Positions 9,351-15,768 of a stretch of DNA of 64,000 nt are shown piece after piece. Each line of letters starts with the position of its first letter. The first letter of the stretch is position 1. Position numbers and translations under genes: made by a program. Below the pieces are notes generated by a model. That model had not been told where the DNA came from. It made no database searches and saw nothing but the letters and a program-made list of their open reading frames with translations. Source of the DNA: Allolobophora icterica (Eukaryota > Annelida > Clitellata > Crassiclitellata > Lumbricidae); NCBI GenBank assembly GCA_963556255.1, contig OY744606.1, positions 5,378,127-5,442,126 of the forward strand, given 5' to 3'.

Positions 9351-10326
9351 TCGCTGAATAAACTAATTAACAATGATAGTTTCTAACAAAAAGGCGCTAA
9401 AGCAACCCGTTTGCGTTCATTCATATCAAGGCCTAATGCAACTAGCTTTCATTTTCGTTTCCAACGCAATGGGATTTTACGATACTGTGATCCTGAATGA
9501 ATGGCAACTTTATAACTAATTGTTCTACAGAACATATACTACAGGCCTTTATTTATGTAATTCCATAAGCAAATTCCAAACATAAAATTAAACCGTTGAA
9601 CTAAACTAAAAACCAATCAAGCGGTCAGAAAGATTCCGTTGAACGGTGCAAAGGTCATGGCCGCATACAGCCGAGGCCTACCTGGATATGTGGCTCTGTT
9701 CCGGAACTTTTCAAACACACACTGGACAATTGGATGGAAGGCTATAGGCACTAAAAGCTTATATAGCTTAACTAGCCTATTAACTGTAACTGTAACTGTA
9801 CTGAGAGATTTATATAGAGGTCTATCTGATTCCGTAACATGGATTTGAATGCAATAGAATGTGAACTTGAATATGTGGCCGGTGTTTATTTAACGACGTT
9901 GTCATTTCAAAGATGATTGTGTCTGCCGTTGTGATGTACAATTTATATAGAGGCCTATCCCATTCTGTAGCATGGATCGAAGGAAGGCTTTCTACATGTA
10001 GGCCTACCTTTGAAGCAGAATTATAAGCTAATTTTGGTCTAAACTCACAAAGTTTTCACACGTTGTAATAAGTTCCCATAAGTTAGCAGTCTTTTCAATA
10101 CTTGTTTATTCTGCTTATTAGACCTAATTGAAAATATTTCTAATAAGAGGCTTAGGTTTTTAAAACCGCAGCTTGTGTTGATAAAATTAATGCCATGTCT
10201 TCAGTCCAACTTCTAGTTTTAACGCGGTGAAACGCAAACTTCGGCTTTCCAACCACGTATAGATTTCTACAGATTTTCTAAGTTTCTTTCATTCATACAG
10301 CTAATTTGTTTGTTCCGCGAATGAAA

Positions 10327-10347
10327 CGTAAATGAAGCTCATTTACG
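10327..10347. repeat. Palindrome, also present in a virion gene
   Basis: CGTAAATGA and its inverted copy TCATTTACG flank an AGC centre. The identical 21 bp occurs at 13113-13133 inside the coding sequence of the pVI-like protein. Confidence 0.7.
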
Positions 10348-10927
10348 ATCGCGTCAGCGTGTGTTTTCGTTTTTTTTTTCTTCGCTGCGACGTCCTTGCA
10401 AAAAAATCTTGTCCGAGTAGAAAATTTTGGTCATTGAAAATTATTTTGGTCATTGAACATTGTGTTGACCCAGATATAAAAAACTTGTCATGAAATATTT
10501 TCATGACGGAAGTGGATGGTTGAGACTCTACACGTGATTGGTCAGAAATAGGCTACTGCTGGTGCAGAAGGCGTCTAAATTTAGAACTCAGAAAAACCCG
10601 GAAGTGAAAGTGGAAAAATTAAACTACCCGATTCCACATTTTAGCTTTTTCCTAGGCGCTTTAAAAAATCAACTTGCTTTCTTTACCGATTGCGAAGTCA
10701 GCCAGATTTTTTGTCTGAACTTGTAATCAAAATTGAAGCAGAAATCGGCTTTGTTTGCAATTGCGTAGATACTAAAAATAGCCAATGTTGTACAACCCAG
10801 CGAAGGCCTCGGTTTTGTGGCAGATTCTGGATATAAAACAGAAGGATAAATTTTAAAAATAAAAGGATCTCTTCATTATAGAAATAACAATTACTTAAAG
10901 AAAAACGATGTAGCTAACATATAAACC

Positions 10928-10935
10928 ATATATAG
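10928..10935 (+). promoter_or_regulatory. TATA-like box at the start of the virion block
   Basis: ATATATAG-like stretch 17-24 nt before the ATG at 10952, the first gene after the long non-coding region. It is a candidate promoter for the virion gene block. Confidence 0.4.
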
Positions 10936-10951
10936 TCGATATACAACCAAA

Positions 10952-12055
10952 ATGTGGACCAAAGTTTCGTCTAAGCAGCAGCGGGACGCGTTAACTCAAG
11001 ATTATTTAGCTCGCAGAGATCGATTGAGAGAACGCTTTGTGAACGAGAAGATCGGAGAGGCAAACCTTCAGTACGATGCGGCAAAACTGTTTAAACCCCT
11101 CGCCACAGCCACGGCTGATTCACAAAAAGAAACTTCTAAAGAGCTACAGAAAGTTACCAGCGCTTTACAGGATTTGCCGACGCAAATAGCAGAGTCAGCT
11201 AATTTTAATCCTATATCAGCATTGTTCGGTGATTCCGTTGGAGCAGTTGCTCCAACGGCTATTCCAGCGATTGCGGCACACCCCGCACAGGAAACATTGC
11301 TCCTTAATCCAAATAAATATCTGAATGTCGACGCAATCAGGCGTCACGGTTTTACACCACCAAGCGACCTTGACCTGAACGACACGGTAGCTGTGAAACA
11401 GATTATTGACTCCATAAGCCAGTACAACAGACACACACTAGGCAAAGAGAGAATGAAAGCCACAAAGCGTGCAGATGAAGAAAAGGTCGCCTCTCTGACT
11501 TTAGATATTAAAGCCCTAAAAGACTATAGAGAACGAATTCGTTTTCTTTTGAAAGGCCATAATCTCACTAAGCAGGGGAAAGGTTTTGTTGTCCCAGCCG
11601 TTCCTCTGAAATTACAAGGTAACGCCTTGGGCGAGCTCTCCGTTGACCCCATTGCGTTGTCTGCTGGTAGACTGAGAGTGTTTAAAGGTGGGAACCTCGT
11701 GCTCGAAGCTCCTGCCGATGAGTCGTTGTTCAGCCTGTTAACGAAACGATTCGTTAAGACTAAGCAATACTCGCCTCAGGCAATTGAAACTTTCAAAAAG
11801 CTCGTAGAGATGTCTGGTCTTCCTATTCATGGTCGAAGAAGTAAAAAGTTCCAGCTGATTCGTGGAGGGGCGGTGCAGTACTACAATGATCCAAACGCCC
11901 TGGTAGAGAGGTTGCAGCTTTTGGTGGCCTCTCGGTCAGCGGGAAATACTGGTCTCGATAATGAAATCTCCGCGATTCTTGACGAGTTACTGCATTCGGG
12001 TGCGATCTCAAAAGAGCTGGCACTCGAATTGAATAGAAATATGCTCATAAAATAA
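10952..12055 (+). CDS. Uncharacterised virion-block protein (367 aa)
   Basis: No recognised domain. The N-terminal ~90 residues are highly charged and coiled-coil-like (KQQRDALTQDYLARRDRLRERF). Residues ~165-200 form a second charged helix. The C-terminal third has the block GLPIHGRRSKKFQLIRGG near 290-306. Residues I303-R-G-G-A match the adenovirus protease consensus (M/I/L)xGG-x, so the last ~61 residues may be removed. It opens the right-hand gene block and sits 10 bp before the penton, as expected for a structural or assembly protein. It may be one of the PX/PW-type proteins described for Polintons; I cannot assign which. Confidence 0.75.
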   Translation: MWTKVSSKQQRDALTQDYLARRDRLRERFVNEKIGEANLQYDAAKLFKPLATATADSQKETSKELQKVTSALQDLPTQIAESANFNPISALFGDSVGAVAPTAIPAIAAHPAQETLLLNPNKYLNVDAIRRHGFTPPSDLDLNDTVAVKQIIDSISQYNRHTLGKERMKATKRADEEKVASLTLDIKALKDYRERIRFLLKGHNLTKQGKGFVVPAVPLKLQGNALGELSVDPIALSAGRLRVFKGGNLVLEAPADESLFSLLTKRFVKTKQYSPQAIETFKKLVEMSGLPIHGRRSKKFQLIRGGAVQYYNDPNALVERLQLLVASRSAGNTGLDNEISAILDELLHSGAISKELALELNRNMLIK

Positions 12056-12065
12056 AGTACAAAAG

Positions 12066-12860
12066 ATGGATCGCGCGGAGAAATTGCTCGAAGAAATTAG
12101 AGACCTTTTGCAGCCTAAGGAGAATTTTAGTATAGTTGTTTCCTCAGATACTACAGGGTGGACCACGGCTTTCTCACCACCGCTATACCTGGATCCGAAA
12201 AGACGATTTGAGCTTGCTTTGGTCAATCTTGAAACTTATAACTCGATCCCGAACATAGACAGTTCAAATAACAAGTTCGTCTACAGCCCCACCAATGGAC
12301 AGACCTGGAAGACGATCATTTTACCCGACGGAAGCTACGAGATCGCACAGATTAATTATGAAATCAGCCGGCAGTTAGAAATGCAAAATCCGCCGCCGCC
12401 AGGTGTTGCTCAACTCAGCTTTGATTCTCCTATTACTGTAGGAGCTAACGCATCTACCCTTCGCGCCTTCGTAAAGATAACGAAGGCCCGTTTTAAGGTA
12501 GATATGGCCGCATCTACCATCAGGCAAACGCTCGGTTTTAACCCTCAGACGCTTGGTAGTGGTTATAAAGAGGGAGAAAATCCAGTCGATATTCTCCGGG
12601 TGGACACAATCCTGGTAAATTGTGACATTATCTCTGGATCATATCGAAATGGTAGCCAGCTGCCAGTAATCTACAGTTTTTTCCCGGATGTGTCGCCCGG
12701 CTACAAGGTAATCGAGTCTCCGAAAAATCTAGTGTACCTACCAGTAGCACCGGCTGGCAACGTACAGGGCATTCGTGTGTGGCTGACCGACCAGAATGGT
12801 GAACAATTAAACCTCCGCGGTGAGACAGTAACTATAAGGTTTCACATCCGCAGTGCGTAG
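12066..12860 (+). CDS. Penton / minor capsid protein (single jelly roll)
   Basis: A 264-aa protein with the block pattern of the Polinton minor capsid: ALVNLETYNSIPNI near 54-68, the LPDGSYEIAQIN stretch, CDIISGSYRNGSQLPVIYSFF near 187-207, and a C-terminal NLRGETVTIRFHIRS. The single jelly roll is expected to fill the five-fold vertices of the capsid. The ATG at 12066 follows the previous stop by 8 bp. It lies two genes before the major capsid, the usual neighbourhood. Intact. Confidence 0.9.
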   Translation: MDRAEKLLEEIRDLLQPKENFSIVVSSDTTGWTTAFSPPLYLDPKRRFELALVNLETYNSIPNIDSSNNKFVYSPTNGQTWKTIILPDGSYEIAQINYEISRQLEMQNPPPPGVAQLSFDSPITVGANASTLRAFVKITKARFKVDMAASTIRQTLGFNPQTLGSGYKEGENPVDILRVDTILVNCDIISGSYRNGSQLPVIYSFFPDVSPGYKVIESPKNLVYLPVAPAGNVQGIRVWLTDQNGEQLNLRGETVTIRFHIRSA

Positions 12861-12882
12861 ATTTTCACACTTAAATATTCTC

Positions 12883-13341
12883 ATGTTTGTTCTTGGAATT
12901 AAAAAGCGGCGTCGTGTCGTGGGTGGTGGACTTTTCGACTGGATACCCAAAATCGCGGGTTTCCTTGGCCGTGCAGGCTCCTTCATTTCGGCGAATAGAG
13001 GCACAATCACAAACGTTGCCAAGGCGGTTGGTAATGTCGCGAAAGCCGGCGCCACAACAGCATCTGCCGTCAGGCAAATTGTTGATGCCGTGAAAGCGAG
13101 ACGCGCTGCGGCCGTAAATGAAGCTCATTTACGAAATGAAAATTCATCTGCCGCGCCTGTTGTTCCCGCACCTTTGGAGAAGGCGCTCAGCGACAAGAGC
13201 ATCGAATACTTAAAACAACTGGCTGTGAGTCCGCCATCAGTTGTTCCGGCAATGGCTGACATAAACAGCCGTATTGCTGGATCCGGTTTCAAGACTATAA
13301 AGCCGAGTCGTTGTGGCAGGGGTCTGTTTCTTGCAAAATGA
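12883..13341 (+). CDS. pVI/pX-like minor virion protein
   Basis: A 152-aa protein starting at the first ATG; the frame is open to a GTG at 12853 that overlaps the penton. The N-terminus is basic (KKRRR, 7-11), then VVGGGLFDWIPKIAGFL, an amphipathic or membrane-seeking helix, then an Ala-rich helix. It ends with IAGSG at 131-135 and GRGLFL near 146-151. IAGSG fits the adenain consensus (M/I/L)xGx-G. The architecture resembles adenovirus pVI (basic peptide, amphipathic helix, terminal cleavage site), so a capsid-interior, membrane-active role is likely by analogy. The palindrome at 13113-13133 lies within it. Confidence 0.7.
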   Translation: MFVLGIKKRRRVVGGGLFDWIPKIAGFLGRAGSFISANRGTITNVAKAVGNVAKAGATTASAVRQIVDAVKARRAAAVNEAHLRNENSSAAPVVPAPLEKALSDKSIEYLKQLAVSPPSVVPAMADINSRIAGSGFKTIKPSRCGRGLFLAK

Positions 13342-13435
13342 AAAAAATATTGACAAAACGCAACAAAATGTTTAACCCACCACATATGAAATTAATTTGT
13401 AACATGATTAATAATTGAAGCTTGAACTTTTTTAC

Positions 13436-13443
13436 TTATAATA
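13436..13443 (+). promoter_or_regulatory. A/T box directly before the major capsid gene
   Basis: TTATAATA touches the major capsid ATG (13444). The 102 bp spacer upstream is the longest gap in this part of the block, as if the capsid gene had its own promoter. Similar boxes lie before 14797 and 15769. Confidence 0.35.
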
Positions 13444-14739
13444 ATGGCAGCATTTGACGTGCCGAGTGAAATGTTGGACATCGCTTCGGCGGTGCCCGAT
13501 GACAATAGCATTGAATCGTTTGAATACCGCGAGTATGAATCGCAAAACCCTGCGGCTATTAATAACGGCCAGGCCATACAGATAGACATCCAGAACCAAG
13601 ACATTTTCACGCAACCTTCCAAGAGCTACCTTCTTGTGGAGGGCAGGATTACATCAACTGGCGCGGCTTACATCGCAGACTCGTTGGTGTCATTCATCAA
13701 CAATGCTATCCCGTACATGTTTTCTCAAATTCGATACCTGGCTAACAACACCGAGATAGAGAATGTCATGTCACCTGGGCAAGCCACGACGATGAAAGGC
13801 ATGCTGGTATACGGCGATGATTTTTCCAAAGGCGAAGGTTTAAACATGTGTTGGCAGAAGGACACGAGTGCGGCGGCGGCGGCCGCGAATATCGGCTTCG
13901 AGGCCCGTCGACTGATGATCATTGGAAAACCCGTCCCCATCGGCACATTTTCATTCATCGTTCCCTTAAGACATCTATTCGGTTTTTGCGATGATTATCA
14001 TAAGGTGGTATACGGGATTAAACACTCCTTACTGCTGAGCCGGCAGGGGGACGCAGACGCGATCTTCAAGGAAGCCGCTGCGGCCAATGGCCAGATCATG
14101 CTGACTAAACTCTCCTGGTTCATGCCGCATATAATACCCGCTTTGGAGTATAAAAGCATGCTTATGAAGCAGATTGAAGCCAAGGTTAAGGTGCCTGTGG
14201 CATTCCGCGCCATGCAATGCGACAACATTGCGGTGCCACGAGCGACGACTTTTTCCTGGCGTTTGAGCGTTAAGTCGGGCACGGAAAAGCCACGCTGGAT
14301 TCTTGTTGCTTTTCAAACTGGAAAGAATGCACATCAAGGCCAGAATCCGGCACTGTTTGACCATGTGCAGGTTCGCAACATTTTCGCTATGCTCAACAGC
14401 GATCGCTACCCGGTGGTTGACATGAATCTCGACTTCACCAAGAGGACAACCTCTCGCGCATACAAGGCCCTACGTGACTTCAAGGAAGAATATTGCGGTA
14501 TAGACGCGCGTGAATCGTCATGCCAACCGACACCAATCGAATTTGTAGATTTGTTTCCGATCTTCGTTCTGGACGTGCGCAGGCAATCTGAACGACTTAA
14601 AACCTCTGTACAGGACATACAAATCAAGGTGGACTTTAACGAAGGGGTACCAAATAATACGACAGCATATGCCGTCCTGATCAGCGACCGACTCCTGAAT
14701 TTTGAATCGGATGGCAGCAAATTCAACGTCGTTTACTAG
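13444..14739 (+). CDS. MCP: Major capsid protein (double jelly roll)
   Basis: A 431-aa protein with the conserved blocks of Polinton major capsid proteins: the N-terminal VPSEMLDIASAVPDD stretch; FSFIVPLRHLFGFCDDY near 161-177; SWRLSVKSG; WILVAFQTGK; NSDRYPVVDMNLDF near 319-332; SRAYKALRDFKEEY; and VDLFPIFVLDVRRQSERLK near 370-388. Two jelly rolls forming pseudo-hexameric capsomers are expected from the family. It is full length and uninterrupted. It and the penton are the main evidence that the element can build particles. Confidence 0.93.
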   Translation: MAAFDVPSEMLDIASAVPDDNSIESFEYREYESQNPAAINNGQAIQIDIQNQDIFTQPSKSYLLVEGRITSTGAAYIADSLVSFINNAIPYMFSQIRYLANNTEIENVMSPGQATTMKGMLVYGDDFSKGEGLNMCWQKDTSAAAAAANIGFEARRLMIIGKPVPIGTFSFIVPLRHLFGFCDDYHKVVYGIKHSLLLSRQGDADAIFKEAAAANGQIMLTKLSWFMPHIIPALEYKSMLMKQIEAKVKVPVAFRAMQCDNIAVPRATTFSWRLSVKSGTEKPRWILVAFQTGKNAHQGQNPALFDHVQVRNIFAMLNSDRYPVVDMNLDFTKRTTSRAYKALRDFKEEYCGIDARESSCQPTPIEFVDLFPIFVLDVRRQSERLKTSVQDIQIKVDFNEGVPNNTTAYAVLISDRLLNFESDGSKFNVVY

Positions 14740-14780
14740 AAATCGGTTTTTTCACATTTAGATACAAGGCCCTCTTTTGA

Positions 14781-14788
14781 TATATTTT
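14781..14788 (+). promoter_or_regulatory. TATA-like box before the 190-aa virion gene
   Basis: TATATTTT begins 16 nt before the ATG at 14797, in a 57 bp spacer after the major capsid stop. Confidence 0.35.
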
Positions 14789-14796
14789 TTGCAAAA

Positions 14797-15369
14797 ATGA
14801 AAACTGAATACGTTGCGATCGGCCTTTCACTGACCGAAGGGCAAAAGCAAACATTGGCTAGAGCTGCGCGCGCCGGCACTGGCGCCACGATCCGGCTCAC
14901 TCATGGCCAGCTTCGCGGAAACGATAAGCTCGCGCTCACAAAAGTTCAAGCCGCCCGAATAGTGAAGAAGATTTCGGAAGGCGTTGGCATGGAGCTGAGA
15001 TTCACCAAAACGCAATTGAAAAAGATGACAAAATCGGGCGGATTTCTTCCACTACTGGCTCTCCTCCCGCTGATTTTTGGCGGGTTAACCGCGGTGGGTG
15101 CCGCGGCTGGAGGGGCCGCCGAGGTGGCAAAGGCCGTGCACAACAAACAGGCCAGCGATGCAGAGGCTCTGCGCAAGAAACAGGCCAGCGATGCGGCCCA
15201 AGCCGAGAAAAAACGGATCGACGACGCGGCTTTAGCAGAGGCCGCGCGTCACAATCGCGAACTCGAAGCTCAGGTCCGCGGGACCGGTTTATATCTCGGG
15301 CGCCAGACTTATGGTGGTTGCTGTTCAATGTGTAAAGGATCCGGCCTGTACATCGGTCAAAAAAACTAA
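14797..15369 (+). CDS. Membrane-type minor virion protein, upstream partner of protease
   Basis: A 190-aa protein. Residues 1-75 contain two similar LSLTEGQKQTLARAARAG / LTKVQAARIVKKI helical blocks. Residues ~85-112 are a hydrophobic stretch (GGFLPLLALLPLIFGGL) that could insert in membrane. A charged Ala/Lys helix follows, and then two GxGLY(L/I)G motifs at 162-168 (GTGLYLG) and 181-187 (GSGLYIG). The gene ends CAA AAA AAC TAA: the last two sense codons and the base before them form A AAA AAC, a canonical -1 slippery heptamer, and the protease lies in the -1 frame. It may therefore be made alone and as a fusion with the protease. The family is recognised from general Polinton gene content only. 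Confidence 0.75.
   Translation: MKTEYVAIGLSLTEGQKQTLARAARAGTGATIRLTHGQLRGNDKLALTKVQAARIVKKISEGVGMELRFTKTQLKKMTKSGGFLPLLALLPLIFGGLTAVGAAAGGAAEVAKAVHNKQASDAEALRKKQASDAAQAEKKRIDDAALAEAARHNRELEAQVRGTGLYLGRQTYGGCCSMCKGSGLYIGQKN
15360..15366 (+). promoter_or_regulatory. Candidate programmed -1 frameshift site (A AAA AAC)
   Basis: In the frame of the 190-aa gene the sequence reads CA A AAA AAC TAA. A -1 slip on AAA AAC continues directly into the protease frame, which is open from 15336 to 15740 but has no ATG before 15435. The heptamer type is the one used at gag-pro in several retroviruses. The in-frame stop follows immediately, as at many such sites. Confidence 0.7.
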
Positions 15370-15740
15370 AACCGCTGAGCAACTTCGATATAGAGAAAGT
15401 TGCCGGAGCGCTGCCGCATTTCCGCGGTGTTTTCATGCGAGATGGTCTGCCCGCCGTGGCTCGTGAGAAGGAGTGTGGAGTTGTTAATTTAGATTCCGGT
15501 TCCGGCGATGGTACTCACTGGGTTGCCTATTGGATAGATGGGCCTACAGCCATCTATTTTGACAGTTATGGGCTGGATCCGCCTCTCGAAATTTCTCAAT
15601 ATTTAAAAAATCCTATAAGAACTCAAACGTTCCAGCTACAGGGGCCCGATGATGTGGTCTGTGGTCATCTCTGCCTGACCGTGCTAAGAGAGCTCGCTGC
15701 CGGAAAGAATTTTGAAGACATCGTGCTTGACCTATGTTAG
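15366..15740 (+). CDS. Adenain-like cysteine protease (-1 frame, no ATG at its N-terminus)
   Basis: Polinton protease related to adenovirus adenain and Ulp1 proteases, expected to mature virion proteins. The catalytic set is visible in the last 101 codons (counted from the ATG at 15435): His28 (GTHWVAY), Asp43 (YFDSYG) and Cys76 (VCGHLC), with Gln69 seven residues before the cysteine as the likely oxyanion residue. In-frame sequence upstream of 15435 (LSNFDIEKVAGALPHFRGVF) looks like genuine protease N-terminus, yet no ATG precedes it. I give the start as the first codon after the slippery heptamer at 15360-15366. Initiation at 15435 would lose about 23 residues. A lost start codon is the alternative. 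Confidence 0.85.
   Translation, partial: LKPLSNFDIEKVAGALPHFRGVFMRDGLPAVAREKECGVVNLDSGSGDGTHWVAYWIDGPTAIYFDSYGLDPPLEISQYLKNPIRTQTFQLQGPDDVVCGHLCLTVLRELAAGKNFEDIVLDLC
15373..15410 (+). promoter_or_regulatory. Stem-loop 6 nt downstream of the slippery site
   Basis: CGCT (15373-15376) pairs with AGCG (15407-15410). GCAACTT (15379-15385) pairs with AAGTTGC (15397-15403). A 2x3 internal loop separates the two helices and the apical loop is 11 nt. The spacer after the heptamer is 6 nt, within the range usual for frameshift stimulators. I paired it by hand; no energy was computed. Confidence 0.6.
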
Positions 15741-15758
15741 ACTTCCGTCACCTTTTTG

Positions 15759-15765
15759 TATATAA
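15759..15765 (+). promoter_or_regulatory. TATA-like box before the fibre gene
   Basis: TATATAA ends three bases before the fibre ATG (15769), in the 28 bp gap after the protease stop. Confidence 0.4.
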
Positions 15766-15768
15766 AAA

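Larger units (their letters stand above)
8482..10951. other. 2.5 kb non-coding centre of the Polinton
   Basis: No frame here has the length or composition of the element's other genes. The stretch is AT-rich and separates the replication/packaging block from the virion block. It contains a 150-160 bp tandem repeat (8993-9350), repeated GGCGCTATATAAATG boxes, AGGCCTA-type motifs at several places (for example 9670-9675 and 9950-9955), and a 9-bp palindrome at 10327-10347. It may hold control elements or an origin, or be DNA inserted into the element. Confidence 0.55.

Noticed and set aside
10538..10726. 62-aa frame in the Polinton centre
   Set aside because: Low-information composition, no motif; length expected by chance.
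15336..15368. Independent non-ATG start of the protease within the overlap
   Set aside because: Possible, but the exact heptamer, phase, stop and stem make -1 frameshifting the simpler account; kept as an alternative.
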